A DNA stretch of 64,000 nt from UBA668 sp041918155. Lineage in GTDB: Bacteria > Actinomycetota > Acidimicrobiia > Acidimicrobiales > Ilumatobacteraceae. A model generated the notes under the pieces. That model was not told the origin of the DNA, ran no database searches, and saw only the letters and a program-made list of their open reading frames with translations. Shown here in pieces: positions 44,618 to 53,908 of the stretch; position 1 is the first letter of the stretch; each line of letters begins with the position of its first letter. Position numbers and translations under genes: made by a program. The stretch is taken from positions 1-64,000 of the forward strand of contig JAYRWH010000080.1 in the NCBI GenBank assembly GCA_041918155.1, given 5' to 3'.

Positions 44618-45774
44618 CCGCTCGGCCAGATCAAGCGTCCAGTGGGCGAGTACAGCTCGGCCACGACCGACGGCTCGAAGAGGCCATCGATGATCGGCTC
44701 GACCCCTCCGAAGTAGCCGGCCTCGGCGTAGATCGTCACCTCGTTCTCCAGGCCGGCATGATCGGGCAGGCCGAGGGGCAACTCGGGCGTGACCCCGTCG
44801 CGGATGATCTGGGAATCGACCGACCAGCGGAAGCGCTCGCTCGCCTCGGTGAGACCGAGTTCGTTGCCGTCCTCGGCCAGCGCGTCCATGGCGATCGCCA
44901 CTGCCGCGTCAGGGTCGGCCAGGGCGTCGGCGAGCCCCCGCAGCGTGGCGCGGACGAAGTCCTGCACCGCGGACGGATAGGTGGCCAAGAAGTCGCGCTC
45001 GGTGTACAAGACCCCGAAGCTGCCCGGAATCCCGTGGTCGGCCGGATCGACCACGTCGAAGTGGGTACCGGCCTGCTGTAGCTCGAATACCTGATCGTTC
45101 TTGTACGCCGAGATGCCCACGACATCGGGCAGTGCAAGGTCGGCCACGGCCCCTCGGGCCTCGAGATCGCGGACCTCGTAGTCCTCGCCTTCGATCAGTC
45201 CGGCCTGCCACAGCATCGCTCGCACCGACGGCGTGAGCGCCCCTTCGTACCCGATCGTCGTCCCACGCAGCGATGCCAGATACGGCGCCGCCCCCGGCTT
45301 GGTGATGAGCGCGTCGATGCCCGTGCGGCCCTCGACGGTCACCGCCACGTAGCCGGCGGTGTTGTCGCCGGCGAAGTCGACGAGCTCGCTGAACGACCCG
45401 GCCGATGCGAACTGGGCGGTGCCGGCGGCGATCTGGGGGTAGTTGTCGGCCGGATAGCTCGATCGCACCTCGACGTCGAGACACAGATCCTCGAAGTACC
45501 CGCGCTGTTGGGCCACCAGCACGTCGATGATCGAAGCGGACGCAGCGAAGTCGTAGCCCGAGAGGTACACGATGTGCCCTGCCGCCCGGTTCGCAACACA
45601 CCGCGCCTCGGGGATGGCCTCCCCCGGGCGAATCTCGAAGGACTCGCGGGGAACAGCGGTGACCGTCTGCTCGGGTGCGGTCTCGCTCGGCTGACCGATG
45701 TAGGGGTGGTCACCACTGCAGGCAGCCAGCATCCCACCGATCGCGCACGCTCCCGCAACGACACGCCGCTTCAT
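44614..45774 (-). CDS. Paralogous NMT1-like substrate-binding lipoprotein
   Basis: The 386-residue protein is a close relative of its convergent neighbour: HIVYLSGYDFAASASIIDVL, QQRGYFEDLCLDVEV, VTVEGRTGIDALI and GIPGSFGVLYTERDF align throughout. It too has a lipoprotein leader (lipobox MLAAC, C about 19). The two stop codons overlap in the four bases 44614-44617. ATG 45774 is chosen; GTG 45786 is an alternative. It lies just downstream of ribF and may be read from that operon. It probably feeds the same permease. Confidence 0.85.
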   Translation of the reverse strand: MKRRVVAGACAIGGMLAACSGDHPYIGQPSETAPEQTVTAVPRESFEIRPGEAIPEARCVANRAAGHIVYLSGYDFAASASIIDVLVAQQRGYFEDLCLDVEVRSSYPADNYPQIAAGTAQFASAGSFSELVDFAGDNTAGYVAVTVEGRTGIDALITKPGAAPYLASLRGTTIGYEGALTPSVRAMLWQAGLIEGEDYEVRDLEARGAVADLALPDVVGISAYKNDQVFELQQAGTHFDVVDPADHGIPGSFGVLYTERDFLATYPSAVQDFVRATLRGLADALADPDAAVAIAMDALAEDGNELGLTEASERFRWSVDSQIIRDGVTPELPLGLPDHAGLENEVTIYAEAGYFGGVEPIIDGLFEPSVVAELYSPTGRLIWPSG

Positions 45775-45788
45775 CGTCGTCGCCACCC

Positions 45789-46736
45789 TCACACGCCGAG
45801 CACGGTACGGGCGTGATCGACGTCGTTCTTCAACTGGCTGCGCAGCGCTTCGATGCCGTCGAACTTGCGCTCGCTGCGCAGGAAGTGGGCGAACTGGACG
45901 CTCGCCGGCTCGCCGTAGAGGTCGCCGGCGAAGTCGAGCAGGTGCGCTTCCAGCAGCGAGTGCTCGGCGTGGGCGTAGAACGTGGGGCGCCGGCCGAGGT
46001 TGATGGCACACGGGTGCACACTGCCGTCGGGGCGCTCATACCAGCCGGCGTACACCCCGTCGGAGGGCAGGCAGATCACGCCGTCCACCTCGACGTTGGC
46101 AGTGGGGAAGCCGAGCAGGCGGCCGCGCTGGTCGCCCTGGCGCACGAACCCGCGGGCCTCGAACGGCCGCCCGAGCATGCTTGCGGCCAGCTCGACCTGG
46201 CCACCGGCCATGGCCCGGCGGATCGCCGTGGAGCTGATCGGCTCGTCGGGGCCGTCGACGCGCGGCACCAGCGTGAGCGGCAGCACGTCGAAGTCGGAGG
46301 TCGCGCCGAGCTCGCGCAACGTGGCGACATTGCCGCCACGGTTGCGCCCGAAGTGGAAGTCGTCGCCCACCACCACCAGCGCGGTGTGCAGGCACTCGAC
46401 GAGTACCCGCTGGGCCCAGTCGAGCGGCGCTTCCTGCGATGTCGCCGCGTCGAAGTGAACGACGGCGGTCGCGTCGACGCCCGTGGCCGCCAGCAGTTCG
46501 AGCTTCTGCTCGAGATCGGTCAGCAGCTTGGGCGCGGACTCGGGACGCACCACCGAGGCGGGGTGCTTGTCGAAGGTGACCACCACGGATCGCGCGCCGA
46601 TGGCCTGTGCCTGGCGCCGGACTTCGGAGATCACCGCCTGGTGGCCACGGTGTACCCCGTCGTACGCGCCGATGGTGATGACCGAGCGCTCGCCCGGGAA
46701 GGGCGGGACGGTGAGATCGCTGACGACACGCATCAT
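45789..46736 (-). CDS. ribF: Bifunctional riboflavin kinase/FAD synthetase
   Basis: RibF phosphorylates riboflavin to FMN and adenylates it to FAD. The N-terminal FAD-synthetase domain has the nucleotidyl-transferase HxGH motif in GAYDGVHRGHQAV and VGDDFHFGRNRGG; the C-terminal riboflavin-kinase domain has LLGFPTANVEVD. At about 315 residues it is complete. The start is ATG 46736 or 46733, 24 bases after truB. truB-ribF is the usual order. Confidence 0.93.
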   Translation of the reverse strand: MMRVVSDLTVPPFPGERSVITIGAYDGVHRGHQAVISEVRRQAQAIGARSVVVTFDKHPASVVRPESAPKLLTDLEQKLELLAATGVDATAVVHFDAATSQEAPLDWAQRVLVECLHTALVVVGDDFHFGRNRGGNVATLRELGATSDFDVLPLTLVPRVDGPDEPISSTAIRRAMAGGQVELAASMLGRPFEARGFVRQGDQRGRLLGFPTANVEVDGVICLPSDGVYAGWYERPDGSVHPCAINLGRRPTFYAHAEHSLLEAHLLDFAGDLYGEPASVQFAHFLRSERKFDGIEALRSQLKNDVDHARTVLGV

Positions 46737-46759
46737 GGCGAACGCTAGCGGCGCGGCCG

Positions 46760-47638
46760 TCAGGCCACCACCACTGCCGGTTTCGCCGCGTCCTCGCCGA
46801 ACGCCTCGTACATCGCCAGCAGGCTGCCCTCCGGCCCGATCACGGCCCACGGGCCGCCGCCGTGCATCCCCGCCCGCAGACGGTCGAGCACCCTCCCGTT
46901 GCCCACGAGCACCGCCGTCGCGGCGTCGATCATGACATGGGCGTAGTCACGCACCGCCTCGGGCAGGTCGAGCAGCGTCACGTCGTCAGGGCCCGCGGAC
47001 TGGGCCACCGTGAAGCTGCCCACCGCCGTACGGCGCAGGTTGCGCAAGTGCGCCCCTCCCCCACACAGGCGGCCGAGATCGTCGGCAAGGGTGCGGATGT
47101 AGGTGCCTTTCGAGCAATGCACTTCGGCGGTGTACACCAGCGGGTCGACGGTGGCGACGACGTCGAAGCGGTACACCGTCACCGGGCGCGGCTGGCGCTC
47201 GACCTCCACCCCCTCGCGGGCCAGTTCGTGCAGGCGCTTGCCGTCGACCTTCACCGCGCTCACCATCGGCGGGATCTGCAGGATCGGGCCGGTCAGGTGC
47301 TCCGCGACGGCGTTCTGCACCACCTCGGGCGTGAGCCCGCTCATGTCGAAGACGCCCGTGGTGACGCCCGATGAATCGAGCGAGTCGGTAGTGCTGCCGA
47401 ACACGATCTCGGCCGTGTACGTCTTGCCGAGGTCGGTGAGGAAGCGCAACAGACGGGTACAGCGCCCGACGCCCACCAGCAACACCCCGGTGGCATCGGG
47501 GTCGAGGGTTCCGGCGTGGCCCACCTGGCGCTCGCCGAAGCGGCGGCGCAGCATGGCCACGACATCGTGGCTGGTGACCCCGGCCGGCTTGTCGACCACC
47601 GCCAGGCCGTGCGTGGTGGGCGGCTTACGCCGTGCCAT
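46760..47638 (-). CDS. truB: tRNA pseudouridine(55) synthase
   Basis: TruB makes pseudouridine 55 in the T loop of tRNAs. The 292-residue protein has the catalytic aspartate in GHAGTLDPDATG (D46) and the motifs KTYTAEIVFG and CSKGTYIRTLADDLG. A C-terminal PUA-like extension is present. The ATG at 47638 lies within the end of rbfA (14-base overlap), giving coupled translation. Confidence 0.95.
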   Translation of the reverse strand: MARRKPPTTHGLAVVDKPAGVTSHDVVAMLRRRFGERQVGHAGTLDPDATGVLLVGVGRCTRLLRFLTDLGKTYTAEIVFGSTTDSLDSSGVTTGVFDMSGLTPEVVQNAVAEHLTGPILQIPPMVSAVKVDGKRLHELAREGVEVERQPRPVTVYRFDVVATVDPLVYTAEVHCSKGTYIRTLADDLGRLCGGGAHLRNLRRTAVGSFTVAQSAGPDDVTLLDLPEAVRDYAHVMIDAATAVLVGNGRVLDRLRAGMHGGGPWAVIGPEGSLLAMYEAFGEDAAKPAVVVA

Positions 47639-48032
47639 CGGACTCCGGGCGAGCGGGCAGGGTGCCCTCGTCGTGGAGGATCTGCTCGATGCGCTCCGCG
47701 GCACGGATCGCGGCGTCGGGCTTGAACGACAGGATCGGCGTCTTCTTCGAACGGATCTGCTTGCCCACGGCACCCTGTAGCCGCACGCGATGATCGCCGA
47801 ACGCGGCCAGGATGTCGGCGTCGCCGTCCTGGCCCATCAGGGAGTCGTAGTGCACGATCGCCCGGTTCATCTCAGGGTCGACGTCGATGGCGGTGACCGT
47901 CACCAGCGACAGCCGGTCGTCGTCGATGCGCGTCAGTTCCTCGGCGATCACCTCGCGCAGTGAGGTGCTGAGGCGCGCCTCGCGCGGGTACCTGTGGTGG
48001 CTGGGCGCCGCGGGGCGGCGAGGCTTCGTCAT
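47625..48032 (-). CDS. rbfA: Ribosome-binding factor A
   Basis: RbfA is a KH-fold assembly factor for the 30S subunit. The 135-residue protein has the family pattern: REVIAEELTRIDDDRLSLVTVTAIDVDPEMNRA over the first strands and helix, and a GKQIRSKKTPILSFKPDAAI segment. It begins at ATG 48032 and overlaps truB. Confidence 0.93.
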   Translation of the reverse strand: MTKPRRPAAPSHHRYPREARLSTSLREVIAEELTRIDDDRLSLVTVTAIDVDPEMNRAIVHYDSLMGQDGDADILAAFGDHRVRLQGAVGKQIRSKKTPILSFKPDAAIRAAERIEQILHDEGTLPARPESDGTA

Positions 48033-48168
48033 ACAACGAGTCTGTCAGCTCGCGGCCCCGGCGCCACCCGCATCATCCGTTATGCGTCGACGGACCCCGT
48101 GGTGGCGTCGTCAGCGCCCGTTTCGGAGGTTCGGTGGAGGTCGTGGTCCGCAGGGCGCAGCCACGTGG

Positions 48169-48804
48169 TCAGTCGAAGCTGAGTTCGCCGCGCGCCGTGC
48201 GCTTGATCTCTGCCACACCGCTGGCGGCGATCGTCTCGACCGCGTCCCATAAATTCAGTGCCTCGTCAGCCCTCGGGATGCGGCGGATCACCGGGCCGAA
48301 CAGGCTGCTTTCATCGGCGGTACCAGGGTGAAAAGTAATGATCGGTGTACCCACGTCCCGGCCCGTACGCGAGAACGCGAGCTCGGTCTCGCTGTGGATA
48401 TACGCATCGTGGGACTCATCGAGCGCGTGCGCCGCCAAATCCACCGGAAGATCGGCGACATTGAGCATCTCGGCCATGAAGGCGACCGGCTCGTCGTTGA
48501 TCTCCGGGCGGCGCTGGTCGGGGTGGAAGGCCGTCCCGAGCGCGGTGTAGAGGGCAGCCACGGCATCGTTGCCGTGGTGTAGGCGCACCTCATCACACAC
48601 GCGATGGGCGTACAGGCCGGCCATGTGCGCATCTCGGCGCTCGTCGTCGTACCACTCCGCGTCGCGGTTCTCGTTGATCATCTTCAGCGAGATGAACCGC
48701 CAGGTGACCTCGTAGCTGCGCTGTTGCTGCACCTCGACGACCCATCGCGACGTGATCCACGCCCACGGGCACACTGGGTCGAAGAAGAACTCGAGATCGG
48801 CCAT
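48169..48804 (-). CDS. DsbA-family protein, Rv2466c-like mycothiol-dependent oxidoreductase
   Basis: The 211-residue protein has a thioredoxin fold with a helical insertion and follows mycobacterial Rv2466c closely: FFFDPVCPWAWITSRWV, SLKMINENRD, YTALGTAFHP, VGTPIITF and FGPVIRRIPRADEALNLWD. The active motif is CPWA (C12 to A15) rather than the CPWC of Rv2466c, so the resolving cysteine is absent and a monothiol mechanism is implied. ATG 48804. It is inserted between infB and rbfA, whose genes are normally adjacent. Confidence 0.85.
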   Translation of the reverse strand: MADLEFFFDPVCPWAWITSRWVVEVQQQRSYEVTWRFISLKMINENRDAEWYDDERRDAHMAGLYAHRVCDEVRLHHGNDAVAALYTALGTAFHPDQRRPEINDEPVAFMAEMLNVADLPVDLAAHALDESHDAYIHSETELAFSRTGRDVGTPIITFHPGTADESSLFGPVIRRIPRADEALNLWDAVETIAASGVAEIKRTARGELSFD

Positions 48805-48818
48805 CACGGTCGAAGCAG

Positions 48819-51785
48819 TCAGACCCGAGCGATCTCGCGCTCTTCGAAGGTTTCGATAATGTCGCCGGGCTTGAGATCCTGGAAGTCGGTGAGGCCGACA
48901 CCACACTCGAAGCCCTCACGGACTTCGCGAGCGTCTTCCTTGAACCGCTTGAGCGACTGAATGGCGCCCTTCCAGATGATCGTGCCTTCGCGCAGGAAGC
49001 GCACCTTCGAGCCACGGGTGATCTGGCCGCTGAGCACCATGCAACCGGCGATGGCACCGATGCGTGGCACGCGGAAGATTTCGCGGACCTCGGCTTCGCC
49101 GGTGACCACTTCCTCGTACTCGGGGGCGAGCATGCCGACCATCGCCCGCTCGATGTCCTCGAGCAGCTTGTAGATGATCTCGTAGGTACGGATCTCGACG
49201 CCTTCGGCGTCGGCCATCTCGCGAGCCTTCTTGTCGGGGCGCACGTTGAAGCCGATGAGCGTCGCGTTGGTGGTGGCCGCAAGGCTGATGTCGTTCTCGG
49301 TGATGCCACCGACGGCGCGGTGCACGAAGGCCAGCTTCACCTCGTCGCGCTCGAGCCGCCTCAGCGACTCGGTGACCGCTTCCAGCGAACCCTGCACGTC
49401 GGCCTTCAGCACCAGGTTGAGGGTGGCGACTTCGCCGGCCTGGATCTGGCTGAAGATGTCTTCCAGCTTCACGCCGGTGTGCACGCGGGCATCGCCGCGC
49501 TGCGCCTTGAGACGGTAGCGCTGCTCACGGGCCTCGGCCACAGTGCGAGCCGTCTTCTCCGTCTCGGAGGAGCGGAACTCGTCGCCCGCGTTCGGCACGC
49601 TCTGCAGACCGAGCACCTGCACCGGGGTGCTGGGGCCGGCGCTCTTCACCTGCTCGCCCTTGTCGTTGATCATCGCTCGGACTCGACCCCAAGCCGCACC
49701 GGCGACGATCGGGTCGCCGACCTTCAGCTCGCCCTTGTCGACGAGGATGGTGGCCACAGGGCCACGACCGATGTCGAGGTTGGCCTCGAGCACCACGCCC
49801 TTGGCGCGGCCGGTGGGGTTGGCAGTGAGTTCTTCGATCTCGGCGACGGCGGCGAGCTGCTCGAGCAGATCGTCGACACCCAGGTTCTGCTGGGCCGACA
49901 TCTCCACCACGATCGTGTCGCCACCCCACGACTCGGGGACGAGTTCGTGCTCGGACAACTGGGAGAGCACGCGCTGGACATCGGCGTTCTCCTTGTCGAT
50001 CTTGTTGAGCGCCACCACGATCGGCACGTCGGCGGCCCTCGCGTGGTTGATCGCCTCGATCGTCTGCGGCATCACACCGTCGTCGGCGGCGACCATCAGC
50101 ACCACGATGTCGGTGACCTGGGCGCCGCGGGCACGCATCTTGGTGAAGGCCGCGTGACCGGGGGTGTCGAGGAAGGTGATCTTGCGACCATCGACATCGA
50201 CCATGTACGCGCCGATGTGCTGGGTGATGCCACCGGCTTCGCCGGCGACCACGTTGGCGTGGCGGATCTTGTCGAGCAGGGTGGTCTTACCGTGGTCGAC
50301 GTGACCCATCACCGTGATGACCGGGGCACGCGGCACCTGCAGCGACTCGTCGTCGTCGTCGCTGTCGTCGAACAGCGCCTGCAGTTCGAGTTCTTCTTGC
50401 TGGCCGGGCTCGACGAGCAACAGGTCGGCACCGACTTCCAGCGCGAACAACTCCATCTGCTCGTCGGTGAGCGTCATGGTCGCGGTGACCATCTCGCCGT
50501 TCTGCAGCAGGAAGCGGATGACATCGGCAGCCGTGCGGTTCAGCTTGGGAGCGAACTCCTGGGCCGAGACGCCACGCTCGACGATGATCGTGCCCTCGGG
50601 AACCGGGGCGTTGGTAGCCGTGTAGTTGCTGTTGTAGTTCGGCTGCATCTCGTCGAAGTCACGACGACGACGAGCACGGCTCTTCTTGCGCGGGGCACGA
50701 CGCTGGCCGTTGGGCCGCGGACCACCGCCGCCGCCGGGGCGACCGCCACCAGGGCCACCAGGCCCACCGGGGCCACCTCCGGGGCCGCCACCCGGACGAG
50801 GAGCGAAGCCACCACCGGGACGCGGGCCACCAGGACCGCCACCCGGACGAGGAGCGAAGCCACCACCGGGGCGCGGGCCACTCGGCCCACCCGGACGCGG
50901 CGACGGGCCACCGGGACGGGCGCTGTAGCCACCACCGGGGCGTGGGCCGCCAGGGCCGCCGGGGCCGGTCGGACGGCCGGCGGGGCCACCAGGGCGCAGG
51001 CCACCGGGCGGCGGCGGGATCGGCTTGCCCGAGGCGGACATCGGCCGGGCACCGGGCGGCGGCGGGATCGGCTTACCGGCAGAGGACATCGGCCGGCCAC
51101 CGGGCGGCTGGCCGACCGGGCGCGGAGCGGGGGGCGGGCCCGCCGGCGACCGCGGGGCGGCCGAGACGGGCGGCGCCGGCGGAGCGGCGGGACGCGCCGC
51201 GGCGCGCGGCGGCTCGCCGGGCACGGGTCGGCTCGACGTGATGCGCGCGACCGGCGCTTCCGCCGCGGGCGCCTCGGCAGCGTGCACTTCGGGCGTTTCC
51301 ACGACCGCGGCGGGTGCCTCGACGACGGGGGCGGGAGCCTCGACGACCGGGGTCGCTGGCGCCGGGGTCTCGACGACGGGCTTGGGCGCCTCGACAGGAG
51401 CCGGCGCCTCGACGACGGGAGCGGGCGCCTCGACCGGCGCACGCGTTGGTGCAGGCGGTTCGGCCTCGGCCTCGATCTTGGGGGCAGCAGACTTCTTCGC
51501 CACAGCCTTCTTGACCGGCTTGTCGCCGCCCTCGGCAGCGGCCTTGGGCTCCACGGCGGCAGCCTTCTTGGCTGCCTTCTTCACGGGCTTGGGCTCTTCG
51601 GGCTGCTCGGGCCGGGTGAGACCATCTTTTTCCGCGCGCCGACGGAGACGGTCGGCCTGCGCCTCGATGAGGGTCGAGGAGTGACTCTTCACCCCGACAC
51701 CCATGCGATCGCAGAGCGCCATCATCTCCGCATTCATCATTCCGAGCTCTTTCGCGAGCTCGTGCACGCGTATGTTCTTCGCCAA
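48819..51785 (-). CDS. infB: Translation initiation factor IF-2
   Basis: IF-2 is the GTPase that brings initiator tRNA to the 30S subunit. The 988-residue protein starts with TTG at 51785 (LAKNIRVHELAKELGM, the conserved N-terminus); an upstream start would overlap ylxR. A Lys/Ala then Pro/Ala/Val-rich segment and a very long Pro/Gly/Arg region (about 230-365) precede the G domain, whose P-loop GHVDHGKT is at 494-501. Domains II-IV follow to the end (LKPGDIIETFEEREIARV). The low-complexity middle is longer than in most bacteria and contains tandem repeats. Confidence 0.95.
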   Translation of the reverse strand: MAKNIRVHELAKELGMMNAEMMALCDRMGVGVKSHSSTLIEAQADRLRRRAEKDGLTRPEQPEEPKPVKKAAKKAAAVEPKAAAEGGDKPVKKAVAKKSAAPKIEAEAEPPAPTRAPVEAPAPVVEAPAPVEAPKPVVETPAPATPVVEAPAPVVEAPAAVVETPEVHAAEAPAAEAPVARITSSRPVPGEPPRAAARPAAPPAPPVSAAPRSPAGPPPAPRPVGQPPGGRPMSSAGKPIPPPPGARPMSASGKPIPPPPGGLRPGGPAGRPTGPGGPGGPRPGGGYSARPGGPSPRPGGPSGPRPGGGFAPRPGGGPGGPRPGGGFAPRPGGGPGGGPGGPGGPGGGRPGGGGGPRPNGQRRAPRKKSRARRRRDFDEMQPNYNSNYTATNAPVPEGTIIVERGVSAQEFAPKLNRTAADVIRFLLQNGEMVTATMTLTDEQMELFALEVGADLLLVEPGQQEELELQALFDDSDDDDESLQVPRAPVITVMGHVDHGKTTLLDKIRHANVVAGEAGGITQHIGAYMVDVDGRKITFLDTPGHAAFTKMRARGAQVTDIVVLMVAADDGVMPQTIEAINHARAADVPIVVALNKIDKENADVQRVLSQLSEHELVPESWGGDTIVVEMSAQQNLGVDDLLEQLAAVAEIEELTANPTGRAKGVVLEANLDIGRGPVATILVDKGELKVGDPIVAGAAWGRVRAMINDKGEQVKSAGPSTPVQVLGLQSVPNAGDEFRSSETEKTARTVAEAREQRYRLKAQRGDARVHTGVKLEDIFSQIQAGEVATLNLVLKADVQGSLEAVTESLRRLERDEVKLAFVHRAVGGITENDISLAATTNATLIGFNVRPDKKAREMADAEGVEIRTYEIIYKLLEDIERAMVGMLAPEYEEVVTGEAEVREIFRVPRIGAIAGCMVLSGQITRGSKVRFLREGTIIWKGAIQSLKRFKEDAREVREGFECGVGLTDFQDLKPGDIIETFEEREIARV
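50791..51098. repeat. Short tandem repeats inside infB
   Basis: Two in-frame duplications are visible in the Pro/Gly-rich region of infB: a 51-base unit repeated from 50791 (GGFAPRPGGGPGG-type peptide) and a 48-base unit repeated from 51003 (PMSSAGKPIPPPPG-type, 16 residues). They are length-variable coding repeats. Confidence 0.7.
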
Positions 51786-51793
51786 GTCCCGTT

Positions 51794-52073
51794 TCAGCCT
51801 TTCGTTGCCAGGGATTCTTCCATGCGGGCCGTCAGATGATCGAACGCGATCCTGACCTGCTCGTCGAGTGCACGCACCATCTCGACGGGTACCGCAACCT
51901 TCCATGCACGCTCGAAGGCCTTGCGCCGTTCGGCCGTGCGGAAGCATTCATGTGAGCACAACCAGGCACCCCTGCCGGCCGCGGTACGGCTGACGGAGGC
52001 ACCACGCGCGCCGAGGGCGCAGCGAACGAGCTGCGTCTGCGGCCGCATACTGCGGCACCCGATACAGGTGCGC

Positions 52074-52081
<8 letters not shown>
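51794..52081 (-). CDS. ylxR: YlxR family RNA-binding protein (DUF448)
   Basis: The 95-residue protein opens MPERTCIGCR and has the paired segment GRGAWLCSHECF, the YlxR pattern GRGA-(Y/W)-C with cysteine pairs. YlxR proteins bind RNA or act as a nucleoid-associated regulator; the role is not settled. The ATG at 52081 overlaps the nusA end by 8 bases, and infB follows after 8 bases, the classic nusA-ylxR-infB order. Confidence 0.9.
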
Positions 52082-53260
<1,179 letters not shown>

Positions 53261-53264
<4 letters not shown>

Positions 53265-53797
53265 TTGGCCTCCGTTCGTTGCGCTGCCGCTCGGCTCGCG
53301 GGCTGCTTGGGTGCCGGACCCCACACGAAAACCGTGCGGGCCCGATCGATCTGGTCATAGGCGACGGTGCGCTCGGCGCTGCCGTCGGCTGCGGGGGCTT
53401 CGAGGCGCACGGTGATGCCGCGCTCATCGGCCGCCACGAGCTCGCCCTGGAAGCGGCGGTCGGCGTTGACCGTGTCGCGCAGGCGCACGTTCACCGTCTT
53501 GCCGACTTCGCGCTGGAAGTGGGTGGGCGTGCGCAGGGTGCGCTCGAGCCCAGGGCTGGTGACCTCGAGCGTGTAATGGCTCGGAATCGGGTCGTGGTGA
53601 TCGAAGTCGCGGCCGACGAGGCGGGTGACGAGAGCGATCTCCTCGAGGTTGACGCCGCGCTCGCTGCCGGGCGGGGTGTCGATGGTGATCCGTAGCGTTC
53701 CGCCGCGGAATTCAAGGTCGTACAGGTCGAGTTTGAGGTCGGCGACGATCGGCGCCACGATGGCGCGAATGCGCTCGAGCGAGCCAGTTTCGGTCAT
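53261..53797 (-). CDS. rimP: Ribosome maturation factor RimP
   Basis: RimP helps assemble the 30S subunit around S12 and S5. The 178-residue protein has the family pattern LKLDLYDLEFRGGTLRITID, the EIALVTRLVGRDFD helix, YTLEVTSPGLERTLRTPTHF and the C-terminal SH3-like domain with GELVAADERGITVRLE. ATG 53797 follows GGAGGGAGG. It is the first gene of the nusA operon; a 12-bp hairpin lies in its leader. Confidence 0.93.
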
Positions 53798-53820
53798 GCC
53801 AACCTCCCTCCGAGAGTGAA

Positions 53821-53884
53821 GAAGGCGTGGGCCCATGGAGCCCACGCCTTCGGTTCGGTGAACTTCAAAGACGGGACGAGTATA
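53821..53884 (-). promoter_or_regulatory. Promoter and leader hairpin of the rimP-nusA-infB operon
   Basis: On the minus strand a TATACT -10 lies at 53884-53879, so transcription should begin near 53872. In the leader, GAAGGCGTGGGC and GCCCACGCCTTC (53821-53832 and 53840-53851) form a perfect 12-bp stem around a 7-base loop, followed on the minus strand by TTCACT and the rimP ribosome site. This looks like an attenuator or protein-binding hairpin. NusA feedback is one possibility by analogy with E. coli. Confidence 0.55.
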
Positions 53885-53908
53885 CCGGACGGCCGGTATT
53901 CTCCGTCC

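Noticed and set aside
50690..51200. Repetitive CCACCGGG-rich DNA as a possible CRISPR or tandem array
   Set aside because: The repeats are in frame and encode the Pro/Gly-rich linker of IF-2; there are no unique spacers.
49320..51839. 839-codon plus-strand frame opposite infB
   Set aside because: Composition is antisense-like and IF-2 explains the region completely.
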